64,000 nt of DNA from Molanna angustata (taxonomy: Eukaryota; Arthropoda; Insecta; Trichoptera; Molannidae). Both the position numbers and the translations under genes were made by a program. Below are positions 11,214 through 23,772 of the stretch, one piece after another; positions within the stretch are counted from its first letter, which is position 1; each line of letters begins with the position of its first letter. The notes under the pieces were generated by a model that saw only the letters and a list, made by a program, of their open reading frames with translations, did not search any database and was not told the DNA's origin. The stretch lies in assembly GCA_963576475.1 (NCBI GenBank), contig OY754979.1, positions 26,578,034 to 26,642,033 of the forward strand, in the 5' to 3' direction.

Positions 11214-14200
11214 ACGAGTGGGTTGTGGCCAACACTAAACTCTCCACACCACAAATATTGACAATGAAATATTGTATTCATTCTAAATTTTACTACCAAG
11301 AATATAAATTTTCTAACGATAGTATATTTTCATGTTAAGATAGACAAACTATTAATGCAGTATGGTGAAGAATTCTAATGTTGTATGAAATATTTTAATA
11401 AAAGCAGATAAATTTTGTTTTAAAGGACGTTAGAGCATTTTGACAATTTTGACACGTAATATCATATGAAGAAATTTTTGTTATTTATGAAAAGCTAATC
11501 AGTTCGATGTTCAAGCTCTTTACATTATAACATGAAATCAAATTACTGAACTTTTCCATACATAAGAAATTTATCTTATTATATACATTTTTATTCATAC
11601 TAAATTTTACTACCAGGAAAATAAATTTTCTATCGACAGTATATTTTTATGTTAAGATAGACAAACTATTATTGCAGTATGGTGTAGAATGCTTATGTTG
11701 TATGAAATATTTTAATAAAAGCAGATAAATTTTGTTTTAAAGGACGCGAAAGCATTTTCCAAATTTTGACAGGTGATATCATATGAAGAAATTTTTTGTT
11801 ATTTATGGAAAGCTAATCAGTTCTATGTTCAAGCTCTTTACATTATAACATGAAATCAAATTACTGAACTTTTCCATACATAGAAATTTATCTAATTACA
11901 TTTTTATTCATACTAAATGTTACTACCAGGAATATAAATTTTCTTCCGATAGTATATTTTTATGTTAAGATAGACAAACTATTAATGCAGTATAGTGAAT
12001 AATGCTTATGTTGTATGAAATATTTTAAAAAAAGCAGATAAATTTTGTTTTAAAGAACGCGAGAGCATTTTTCAAATTTTGACAGGTGATATCATATGAA
12101 GAATTTTTTTGTTATTTATGGAAAGCTAATCAGTTCTATGTTCAAGCTCTTTACATTATATCATGAAATCAAATTACTACACGTTTCCAAACATAGAAAT
12201 TTATCTAATTACATTTTTATTCATACTAAATGTTACTATCAGGAATATAAATTTTCTTCCGATAGTATATTTTTATGTTAATATAAACAAACTATTAATG
12301 CAGTATAGTGAAGAATGCTTATGTTGTATGAAATATTTTAAAAAAAGCAGATAAATTTTGTTTTAAAGAACGCGAGAGCATTTTCAAAATTTTGACACGT
12401 GATATTATATGAAGATTTTTTTTGTTATTTATGGAAAGCTAATCAGTTCTATGTTCAAGCTCTTTACATTATAACATTAAAACCAAATTACTGAACTTTT
12501 CCATACATAGAAATTTATCTAATTACATTATTATTCATACTAAATGTTACTATCAGGAATATAAATTTTCTTCCGATAGTATATTTTTATGTTAAGATAG
12601 ACAAACTATTAATGCAGTATAGTGAAGAATGCTTATGTTGTATGAAATATTTTAAAAAAAGCAGATAAATTTTGTTTTAAAGAACGCGAGAGCATTTTTC
12701 AAATTTTGACAGGTGATATCATATGAAGAATTTTTTTGTTATTTATGGAAAGCTAATCAGTTCTATGTTCAAGCTCTTTACATTATATCATGAAATCAAA
12801 TTACTACACGTTTCCATACATAGAAATTTATCTAATTACATTTTTATTCATACTAAATGTTACTATCAGGAATATAAATTTTCTTCCGATAGTATATTTT
12901 TATGTTAAGATAAACAAACTATTAATGCAGTATAGTGAAGAATGCTTATGTTGTATGAAATATTTTTAAAAAAGCAGATAAATTTTGTTTTAAAGAACGC
13001 GAGAGCATTTTCAAAATTTTGACACGTGATATTATATGAAGATTTTTTTTGTTATTTATGGAAAACTAATCAGTTCTATGTTCAAGCTCTTTACATTATA
13101 ACATGAAATCAAATTACTGAACTTTTCCATACATAGAAATTTATCTAATTACATTATTATTCATACTAAATGTTACTATCAGGAATATAAATTTTCTTCC
13201 GATAGTATATTTTTATGATAAGATAGACAAACTTTTAATGCAGTATGGTGTAGAATGCTTATGTTGTATGAAATATTTTAAAAAAAGCAGATAAATTTTG
13301 TTCTAAAGAACACGAGAGCATTTTCCAAATTTTGACAGGTGATATCATATGAAGATTTTTTTTGTTATTTATGGAAAGCTAATCAGTTCTATGTTCAAGC
13401 TCTTTACATTATAACATGAAATCAAATTACTGAACTTTTCCATACATAGAAATTTATCTAATTACATTTTTATTCATACTAAATGTTACTACCAGGAATA
13501 TAAATTTTCTTCCGATAGTATATTTTTATGTTAAGATAGACAAACTATTAATGCAGTATAGTGAAGAATGCTTATGTTGTATGAAATATTTTAAAAAAAG
13601 CAGATAAATTTTGTTTTAAAGAACGCGAGAGCATTTTTCAAATTTTGACAGGTGATATCATATGAAGAATTTTTTTGTTATTTATGGAAAGCTAATCAGT
13701 TCTATGTTCAAGCTCTTTACATTATATCATGAAATCAAATTACTGAACTTTTCCATACATAGAAATTTATCTAATTACATTTTTATTCATACTAAATGTT
13801 ACTATCAGGAATATAAATTTTCTTCCGATAGTATATTTTTATGTTAAGATAGACAAACTATTAATGCAGTATAGTGAAGAATGCTTATGTTGTATGAAAT
13901 ATTTTAAAAAAAGCAGATAAATTTTGTTTTAAAGAACGCGAGAGCATTTTTCAAATTTTGACAGGTGATATCATATGAAGAATTTTTTTGTTATTTATGG
14001 AAAGCTAATCAGTTCTATGTTCAAGCTCTTTACATTATATCATGAAATCAAATTACTACACGTTTCCATACATAGAAATTTATCTAATTACATTTTTATT
14101 CATACTAAATGTTACTATCAGGAATATAAATTTTCTTCCGATAGTATATTTTTATGTTAAGATAAACAAACTATTAATGCAGTATAGTGAAGAATGCTTA

Positions 14201-15160
14201 TGTTGTATGAAATATTTTAAAAAAAGCAGATAAATTTTGTTTTAAAGAACGCGAGAGCATTTTCAAAATTTTGACACGTGATATTATATGAAGATTTTTT
14301 TTGTTATTTATGGAAAACTAATCAGTTCTATGTTCAAGCTCTTTACATTATAACATGAAATCAAATTACTGAACTTTTCCATACATAGAAATTTATCTAA
14401 TTACATTATTATTCATACTAAATGTTACTATCAGGAATATAAATTTTCTTCCGATAGTATATTTTTATGATAAGATAGACAAACTTTTAATGCAGTATGG
14501 TGTAGAATGCTTATGTTGTATGAAATATTTTAAAAAAAGCAGATAAATTTTGTTCTAAAGAACGCGAGAGCATTTTCCAAATTTTGACAGGTGATATCAT
14601 ATGAAGATTTTTTTTGTTATTTATGGAAAGCTAATCAGTTCTATGTTCAAGCTCTTTACATTATAACATGAAATCAAATTACTGAACTTTTCCATACATA
14701 GAAATTTATCTAATTACATTTTTATTCATACTAAATGTTACTACCAGGAATATAAATTTTCTTCCGATAGTATATTTTTATGTTAAGATAAACAAACTAT
14801 TAATGCAGTATAGTGAAGAATGCTTATGTTGTATGAAATATTTTAAAAAAAGCAGATAAATTTTGTTCTAAAGAACGCGAGAGCATTTTCCAAATTTTGA
14901 CAGGTGATATCATATGAAGATTTTTTTTGTTATTTATGGAAAGCTAATCAGTTCTATGTTCAAGCTCTTTACATTATAACATGAAATCAAATTACTAAAC
15001 GTTTCCATACATAGAAATTTATCTAATTACATTTTTATTCATACTAAATGTTACTACCAGGAATATAAATTTTCTTCCGATAGTATATTTTTATGTTAAG
15101 ATAGACAAACTATTAATGCAGTATAGTGAAGACTGCTTATGTTGTATGAAATATTTTAAA
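11214..15160 (+). repeat. Satellite higher-order block 1 (3947 bp)
   Basis: Starts with the GTGGCCAAC segment and ends at GAAATATTTTAAA, directly before the next segment. It is 626 bp (two monomers) longer than block 2. It carries private variants such as ATTGTATTCATT where blocks 2 and 3 read ATTTTATTCATT. Confidence 0.9.
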
Positions 15161-18100
15161 ACGAGTGGGTTGTGGCCAACACTAAACTCTCCACACCACA
15201 AATATTGACAATGAAATATTTTATTCATTCTAAATTTTACTACCAAGAATATAAATTTTCTAACGATAGTATATTTTCATGTTAAGATAGACAAACTATT
15301 AATGCAGTATGGTGAAGAATTCTAATGTTGTATGAAATATTTTAATAAAAGCAGATAAATTTTGTTTTAAAGGACGTTAGAGCATTTTGACAATTTTGAC
15401 ACGTAATATCATATGAAGAAATTTTTGTTATTTATGAAAAGCTAATCAGTTCGATGTTCAAGCTCTTTACATTATAACATGAAATCAAATTACTGAACTT
15501 TTCCATACATAAGAAATTTATCTTATTATATACATTTTTATTCATACTAAATTTTACTACCAGGAAAATAAATTTTCTATCGACAGTATATTTTTATGTT
15601 AAGATAGACAAACTATTATTGCAGTATGGTGTAGAATGCTTATGTTGTATGAAATATTTTAATAAAAGCAGATAAATTTTGTTTTAAAGGACGCGAAAGC
15701 ATTTTCCAAATTTTGACAGGTGATATCATATGAAGAAATTTTTTGTTATTTATGGAAAGCTAATCAGTTCTATGTTCAAGCTCTTTACATTATAACATGA
15801 AATCAAATTACTGAACTTTTCCATACATAGAAATTTATCTAATTACATTTTTATTCATACTAAATGTTACTACCAGGAATATAAATTTTCTTCCGATAGT
15901 ATATTTTTATGTTAAGATAGACAAACTATTAATGCAGTATAGTGAAGAATGCTTATGTTGTATGAAATATTTTAAAAAAAGCAGATAAATTTTGTTTTAA
16001 AGAACGCGAGAGCATTTTCAAAATTTTGACACGTGATATTATATGAAGATTTTTTTTGTTATTTATGGAAAGCTAATCAGTTCTATGTTCAAGCTCTTTA
16101 CATTATAACATTAAAACCAAATTACTGAACTTTTCCATACATAGAAATTTATCTAATTACATTATTATTCATACTAAATGTTACTATCAGGAATATAAAT
16201 TTTCTTCCGATAGTATATTTTTATGTTAAGATAGACAAACTATTAATGCAGTATAGTGAAGAATGCTTATGTTGTATGAAATATTTTAAAAAAAGCAGAT
16301 AAATTTTGTTTTAAAGAACGCGAGAGCATTTTTCAAATTTTGACAGGTGATATCATATGAAGAATTTTTTTGTTATTTATGGAAAGCTAATCAGTTCTAT
16401 GTTCAAGCTCTTTACATTATATCATGAAATCAAATTACTACACGTTTCCATACATAGAAATTTATCTAATTACATTTTTATTCATACTAAATGTTACTAT
16501 CAGGAATATAAATTTTCTTCCGATAGTATATTTTTATGTTAAGATAAACAAACTATTAATGCAGTATAGTGAAGAATGCTTATGTTGTATGAAATATTTT
16601 AAAAAAAGCAGATAAATTTTGTTTTAAAGAACGCGAGAGCATTTTCAAAATTTTGACACGTGATATTATATGAAGATTTTTTTTGTTATTTATGGAAAAC
16701 TAATCAGTTCTATGTTCAAGCTCTTTACATTATAACATGAAATCAAATTACTGAACTTTTCCATACATAGAAATTTATCTAATTACATTATTATTCATAC
16801 TAAATGTTACTATCAGGAATATAAATTTTCTTCCGATAGTATATTTTTATGATAAGATAGACAAACTTTTAATGCAGTATGGTGTAGAATGCTTATGTTG
16901 TATGAAATATTTTAAAAAAAGCAGATAAATTTTGTTCTAAAGAACGCGAGAGCATTTTCCAAATTTTGACAGGTGATATCATATGAAGATTTTTTTTGTT
17001 ATTTATGGAAAGCTAATCAGTTCTATGTTCAAGCTCTTTACATTATAACATGAAATCAAATTACTGAACTTTTCCATACATAGAAATTTATCTAATTACA
17101 TTTTTATTCATACTAAATGTTACTACCAGGAATATAAATTTTCTTCCGATAGTATATTTTTATGTTAAGATAGACAAACTATTAATGCAGTATAGTGAAG
17201 AATGCTTATGTTGTATGAAATATTTTAAAAAAAGCAGATAAATTTTGTTTTAAAGAACGCGAGAGCATTTTTCAAATTTTGACAGGTGATATCATATGAA
17301 GAATTTTTTTGTTATTTATGGAAAGCTAATCAGTTCTATGTTCAAGCTCTTTACATTATATCATGAAATCAAATTACTACACGTTTCCATACATAGAAAT
17401 TTATCTAATTACATTTTTATTCATACTAAATGTTACTACCAGGAATATAAATTTTCTTCCGATAGTATATTTTTATGTTAAGATAGACAAACTATTAATG
17501 CAGTATAGTGAAGAATGCTTATGTTGTATGAAATATTTTAAAAAAAGCAGATAAATTTTGTTTTAAAGAACGCGAGAGCATTTTCAAAATTTTGACACGT
17601 GATATTATATGAAGATTTTTTTTGTTATTTATGGAAAGCTAATCAGTTCTATGTTCAAGCTCTTTACATTATAACATGAAATCAAATTACTGAACTTTTC
17701 CATACATAGAAATTTATCTAATTACATTATTATTCATACTAAATGTTACTATCAGGAATATAAATTTTCTTCCGATAGTATATTTTTATGTTAAGATAGA
17801 CAAACTATTAATGCAGTATAGTGAAGAATGCTTATGTTGTATGAAATATTTTAAAAAAAGCAGATAAATTTTGTTTTAAAGAACGCGAGAGCATTTTTCA
17901 AATTTTGACAGGTGATATCATATGAAGAATTTTTTTGTTATTTATGGAAAGCTAATCAGTTCTATGTTCAAGCTCTTTACATTATATCATGAAATCAAAT
18001 TACTACACGTTTCCATACATAGAAATTTATCTAATTACATTTTTATTCATACTAAATGTTACTATCAGGAATATAAATTTTCTTCCGATAGTATATTTTT

Positions 18101-18481
18101 ATGATAAGATAGACAAACTTTTAATGCAGTATGGTGTAGAATGCTTATGTTGTATGAAATATTTTAAAAAAAGCAGATAAATTTTGTTCTAAAGAACGCG
18201 AGAGCATTTTCCAAATTTTGACAGGTGATATCATATGAAGATTTTTTTTGTTATTTATGGAAAGCTAATCAGTTCTATGTTCAAGCTCTTTACATTATAA
18301 CATGAAATCAAATTACTAAACGTTTCCATACATAGAAATTTATCTAATTACATTTTTATTCATACTAAATGTTACTACCAGGAATATAAATTTTCTTCCG
18401 ATAGTATATTTTTATGTTAAGATAGACAAACTATTAATGCAGTATAGTGAAGACTGCTTATGTTGTATGAAATATTTTAAA
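15161..18481 (+). repeat. Satellite higher-order block 2 (3321 bp)
   Basis: Monomer variants occur in the same order as in block 3 at an exact 3321-bp offset (16357/19678, 17296/20617, 17922/21243). Blocks 2 and 3 are therefore a recent tandem duplication. Confidence 0.92.
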
Positions 18482-21400
18482 ACGAGTGGGTTGTGGCCAA
18501 CACTAAACTCTCCACACCACAAATATTGACAATGAAATATTTTATTCATTCTAAATTTTACTACCAAGAATATAAATTTTCTAACGATAGTATATTTTCA
18601 TGTTAAGATAGACAAACTATTAATGCAGTATGGTGAAGAATTCTAATGTTGTATGAAATATTTTAATAAAAGCAGATAAATTTTGTTTTAAAGGACGTTA
18701 GAGCATTTTGACAATTTTGACACGTAATATCATATGAAGAAATTTTTGTTATTTATGAAAAGCTAATCAGTTCGATGTTCAAGCTCTTTACATTATAACA
18801 TGAAATCAAATTACTGAACTTTTCCATACATAAGAAATTTATCTTATTATATACATTTTTATTCATACTAAATTTTACTACCAGGAAAATAAATTTTCTA
18901 TCGACAGTATATTTTTATGTTAAGATAGACAAACTATTATTGCAGTATGGTGTAGAATGCTTATGTTGTATGAAATATTTTAATAAAAGCAGATAAATTT
19001 TGTTTTAAAGGACGCGAAAGCATTTTCCAAATTTTGACAGGTGATATCATATGAAGAAATTTTTTGTTATTTATGGAAAGCTAATCAGTTCTATGTTCAA
19101 GCTCTTTACATTATAACATGAAATCAAATTACTGAACTTTTCCATACATAGAAATTTATCTAATTACATTTTTATTCATACTAAATGTTACTACCAGGAA
19201 TATAAATTTTCTTCCGATAGTATATTTTTATGTTAAGATAGACAAACTATTAATGCAGTATAGTGAAGAATGCTTATGTTGTATGAAATATTTTAAAAAA
19301 AGCAGATAAATTTTGTTTTAAAGAACGCGAGAGCATTTTCAAAATTTTGACACGTGATATTATATGAAGATTTTTTTTGTTATTTATGGAAAGCTAATCA
19401 GTTCTATGTTCAAGCTCTTTACATTATAACATTAAAACCAAATTACTGAACTTTTCCATACATAGAAATTTATCTAATTACATTATTATTCATACTAAAT
19501 GTTACTATCAGGAATATAAATTTTCTTCCGATAGTATATTTTTATGTTAAGATAGACAAACTATTAATGCAGTATAGTGAAGAATGCTTATGTTGTATGA
19601 AATATTTTAAAAAAAGCAGATAAATTTTGTTTTAAAGAACGCGAGAGCATTTTTCAAATTTTGACAGGTGATATCATATGAAGAATTTTTTTGTTATTTA
19701 TGGAAAGCTAATCAGTTCTATGTTCAAGCTCTTTACATTATATCATGAAATCAAATTACTACACGTTTCCATACATAGAAATTTATCTAATTACATTTTT
19801 ATTCATACTAAATGTTACTATCAGGAATATAAATTTTCTTCCGATAGTATATTTTTATGTTAAGATAAACAAACTATTAATGCAGTATAGTGAAGAATGC
19901 TTATGTTGTATGAAATATTTTAAAAAAAGCAGATAAATTTTGTTTTAAAGAACGCGAGAGCATTTTCAAAATTTTGACACGTGATATTATATGAAGATTT
20001 TTTTTGTTATTTATGGAAAACTAATCAGTTCTATGTTCAAGCTCTTTACATTATAACATGAAATCAAATTACTGAACTTTTCCATACATAGAAATTTATC
20101 TAATTACATTATTATTCATACTAAATGTTACTATCAGGAATATAAATTTTCTTCCGATAGTATATTTTTATGATAAGATAGACAAACTTTTAATGCAGTA
20201 TGGTGTAGAATGCTTATGTTGTATGAAATATTTTAAAAAAAGCAGATAAATTTTGTTCTAAAGAACGCGAGAGCATTTTCCAAATTTTGACAGGTGATAT
20301 CATATGAAGATTTTTTTTGTTATTTATGGAAAGCTAATCAGTTCTATGTTCAAGCTCTTTACATTATAACATGAAATCAAATTACTGAACTTTTCCATAC
20401 ATAGAAATTTATCTAATTACATTTTTATTCATACTAAATGTTACTACCAGGAATATAAATTTTCTTCCGATAGTATATTTTTATGTTAAGATAGACAAAC
20501 TATTAATGCAGTATAGTGAAGAATGCTTATGTTGTATGAAATATTTTAAAAAAAGCAGATAAATTTTGTTTTAAAGAACGCGAGAGCATTTTTCAAATTT
20601 TGACAGGTGATATCATATGAAGAATTTTTTTGTTATTTATGGAAAGCTAATCAGTTCTATGTTCAAGCTCTTTACATTATATCATGAAATCAAATTACTA
20701 CACGTTTCCATACATAGAAATTTATCTAATTACATTTTTATTCATACTAAATGTTACTACCAGGAATATAAATTTTCTTCCGATAGTATATTTTTATGTT
20801 AAGATAGACAAACTATTAATGCAGTATAGTGAAGAATGCTTATGTTGTATGAAATATTTTAAAAAAAGCAGATAAATTTTGTTTTAAAGAACGCGAGAGC
20901 ATTTTCAAAATTTTGACACGTGATATTATATGAAGATTTTTTTTGTTATTTATGGAAAGCTAATCAGTTCTATGTTCAAGCTCTTTACATTATAACATGA
21001 AATCAAATTACTGAACTTTTCCATACATAGAAATTTATCTAATTACATTATTATTCATACTAAATGTTACTATCAGGAATATAAATTTTCTTCCGATAGT
21101 ATATTTTTATGTTAAGATAGACAAACTATTAATGCAGTATAGTGAAGAATGCTTATGTTGTATGAAATATTTTAAAAAAAGCAGATAAATTTTGTTTTAA
21201 AGAACGCGAGAGCATTTTTCAAATTTTGACAGGTGATATCATATGAAGAATTTTTTTGTTATTTATGGAAAGCTAATCAGTTCTATGTTCAAGCTCTTTA
21301 CATTATATCATGAAATCAAATTACTACACGTTTCCATACATAGAAATTTATCTAATTACATTTTTATTCATACTAAATGTTACTATCAGGAATATAAATT

Positions 21401-21856
21401 TTCTTCCGATAGTATATTTTTATGATAAGATAGACAAACTTTTAATGCAGTATGGTGTAGAATGCTTATGTTGTATGAAATATTTTAAAAAAAGCAGATA
21501 AATTTTGTTCTAAAGAACGCGAGAGCATTTTCCAAATTTTGACAGGTGATATCATATGAAGATTTTTTTTGTTATTTATGGAAAGCTAATCAGTTCTATG
21601 TTCAAGCTCTTTACATTATATCATGAAATCAAATTACTACACGTTTCCATACATAGAAATTTATCTAATTACATTTTTATTCATACTAAATGTTACTATC
21701 AGGAATATAAATTTTCTTCCGATAGTATATTTTTATGATAAGATAGACAAACTATTAATGCAGTATAGTGAAGAATGCTTATGTTGTATGAAATATTTTA
21801 AAAAAAGCAGATAAATTTTGTTTTAAAGAACGCGAGAGCATTTTCAAAATTTTGAC
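18482..21856 (+). repeat. Satellite higher-order block 3 (about 3375 bp)
   Basis: Follows block 2 monomer by monomer, then diverges in the last monomer (21556 onward). That monomer stops at TTGACAC and joins unique sequence (AAGAGTTGCATATATCG) instead of another GTGGCCAAC segment. Confidence 0.9.
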
Positions 21857-22240
21857 ACAAGAGTTGCATATATCGTATTATAATTGAGGTAATATTGGAA
21901 TCCTTTATTCTATTTTTCATTAGTAGTAACATTGTTCTTATTTTTCAATGATACCACCATTATAATACTTGCAAAGTGATGTTGGCTACAGTTCAGTTCA
22001 TGCTATTTTTGTATGAAACGTGTTTTTGTAAATGTTTTGTTATGTCTATTCATTTATTTAATTTCTTTCTTTTTGGATAAAAATTGTTTTCAATCACATA
22101 AGTACATTTTATTTGTGTATTGTGTGGTAATTTTGATCACTTTTAATTCCTTATTTAAGGACATACATCAGATGAAACACATATTATATTATTTTTTTAC
22201 TTTTTTGTAGAATGGCAAGGCGATGTGTGACCTAACACCA
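21857..22240. other. No recognised gene
   Basis: AT-rich sequence between the satellite and a LINE tail. A 65-codon frame at 22013-22210 is hydrophobic by composition and has no recognised motif. Confidence 0.4.
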
Positions 22241-22735
22241 GTAATAAAGCCAAAATATCAACATTATTTTATTAAATCCTGATAAGCCCCTTTGTGAATA
22301 TTAAAAATATAATGTTATACTAAAATAATTGTAAAAATACGTGCTTTTAAAAAAATAGAATAGCATTAATTAGGTCTGAGTACATTAAATTGGCCACCCT
22401 CTGTATGTTTGATGTTATATTTTGTTTAAACGAGTTCATTGAGTTTTTAATAATATCTACACCAACCACGTGTTGTGAGCATAGTGAATTATATTGTCGA
22501 CAAATTCGACCCATTGGATTGTTTTTCCCGATATTATTCTTGAATGCCTTCGGTTGAAAAGTGTTAACTTTAGGAAGACGGGGATCAGCTGCGTTGAAGT
22601 TGAGGGAGCTATAAGCGCTTCAGTGTGAACATAGCCATTCACCATTTTATGCAACATATTAATGTCGGCAATTATTCTCCTATAGCACAAACTGAGCATT
22701 TTGAAGAAAGCTAATCTATCATTATAGTTCCTTAA
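22241..22735 (-). pseudogene. Non-LTR retrotransposon, 3' terminal fragment
   Basis: On the minus strand, pieces read RLAFFKMLSLCYRRIIADIN, then LPKVNTFQPKAFKNN, MGRICRQYNSLCSQ and 'NSMNSFKQNI'. This is the ordinary C-terminal end of a LINE ORF2 (thumb-distal 'RR..D...L.K..NG' block, final 'F+..+' helix). A frameshift lies near 22590. The presumed 3' UTR continues to about 22241. A second copy of the same C-terminus lies at 53815-53960. The clade is uncertain. Confidence 0.65.
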
Positions 22736-23394
22736 GATCCTACCTTACGCAGTGCAGGAAAGGGCAGACATCGTTATCTTTGCCGATGACACCTCCGCTC
22801 GACAAAAAGAAAACTTGGAAGATGTGAACTCAGCTCTTGATTTTATTTTACATTGGTTCACTGCTAATAATTTTGTCCTTAATTAAAAAAAAACTAAATG
22901 TATTAAATTTACGATTCTTAATGTTAGACAAACTGACATTGATTTGACGGTAATACTCTGGAATTCGTGATGGAATCCATTTTTCTGGGAATAACACTAG
23001 ATTCAAAATTACAATGGGGTCCCCAAATATCAAAAATGACAAAAAAACTTAACTCTGCAGTATTTGCTATTAGAAAGATCAGGCAACTGGCGGACGTGGC
23101 AGCGGGTCGATTAGTTTATTATAGTTACTTCCATAGTATTATGTCTTATGGCATACTATTGTGGGGGAAGGCTGCCGATGTGGAATCAATATTTGTACTC
23201 CAAAAGAGAGCTATACGTTCAATATACAGACTTGGTTCTAGGGACTCACTGAGGGAGCGCTTCAAGGAGATCAAGATTCTTATAGTCACTAGTCAATATA
23301 TTTATGAAAATATAATTTATGTAAGAAAAAACTATAATTTGTTTATCAGAGTTGAAGAACTCCATAATATACTGACTAGGAATAGAAAAAAATA
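22736..23394 (+). pseudogene. Jockey-like LINE, RT palm/thumb segment (5' part, interrupted by the DIRS element)
   Basis: The frame opens inside the RT palm at 'RADIVIFADDTSAR' (catalytic DD at ~22780). It passes a stop after ANNFVLN and a frameshift near 22965, then reads FLGITLDSKLQWGPQI, then MSYGILLWGKAADVESIFVL and 'LHNILTRNRKKY', where the DIRS element begins. The same ORF resumes in frame at about 28245 (PKYRLSKVNNSFLGQCIRIY). Upstream RT and endonuclease are missing. The copy was already 5'-truncated, or became so, independently of the DIRS insertion. Confidence 0.85.
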
Positions 23395-23437
23395 TATGAA
23401 TTTTACCTACCAATAAAATTCCTATTTTGTTTCCAGA

Positions 23438-23609
23438 GATGCCTGGAATCCATTATGAGAGAGCCTCTCTCTTCCGCAGAATATTCGCGCGTGTCTTGCT
23501 TTTTCCCTATCCCTTTTTCCCTATAACGCCCCCTCTTTTTTACTACTGTCCACCCTAATGTCGTTGTTTGGGTTTCGACCGGAAGCGGCCATTTTGAATT
23601 CGTCATATG
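23438..23609. repeat. DIRS left inverted terminal repeat
   Basis: From GATGCCTGGAATCCATTATG to CGTCATATG, apparently perfectly complementary to 28052-28223. Outside it, a unique end extension (23395-23437) contains TTTTACCTACCAATAAAATT, which is represented again, inverted, in the internal complementary region. Confidence 0.93.
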
Positions 23610-23638
23610 GCTCATAATGCACCAGGTAGGGATTACCT

Positions 23639-23735
23639 GGATTCCAGGCATCTCTGGAAACAAAATAGGAATTTTATTGGTAGGTAAAATTCATATATTT
23701 TGTGTTCCGTATCGATGCCTGGAATCCATTATGAG
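23639..23735. repeat. DIRS internal complementary region (ICR)
   Basis: 23639-23694 is the reverse complement of the left terminus (23395-23450). 23693-23735 is the reverse complement of the right terminus (28202-28245). The two are fused as they would be at a circle junction. In DIRS elements this region templates completion of the ends. Confidence 0.9.
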
Positions 23736-23772
23736 ATCTGTTTGTTCTCTCCTGGTGGTAGCAAAATAGGCG

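Larger units (their letters stand above)
11214..21856 (+). repeat. 313-bp satellite array in three higher-order blocks
   Basis: About 34 tandem copies of an A/T-rich monomer with period 313 bp, for example successive 'CATATGAAGAATTTTTTTGT' anchors at 13662 and 13975. The array is divided by three copies of a ~57-bp segment starting ACGAGTGGGTTGTGGCCAAC at 11214, 15161 and 18482. Each is followed by the same two divergent, longer first monomers (marked by AAGAAATTTATCTTATTATA). Repeated 60-63-codon frames starting at ATGAAGAATTTT or ATGAAATCAAAT are by-products of the monomer and are not genes. Confidence 0.97.

Noticed and set aside
12096..21814. Many 60-63-codon frames starting ATGAAGAATTTT or ATGAAATCAAAT
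   Set aside because: One or two per 313-bp satellite monomer. They vary and truncate with the monomer and have no support as genes.
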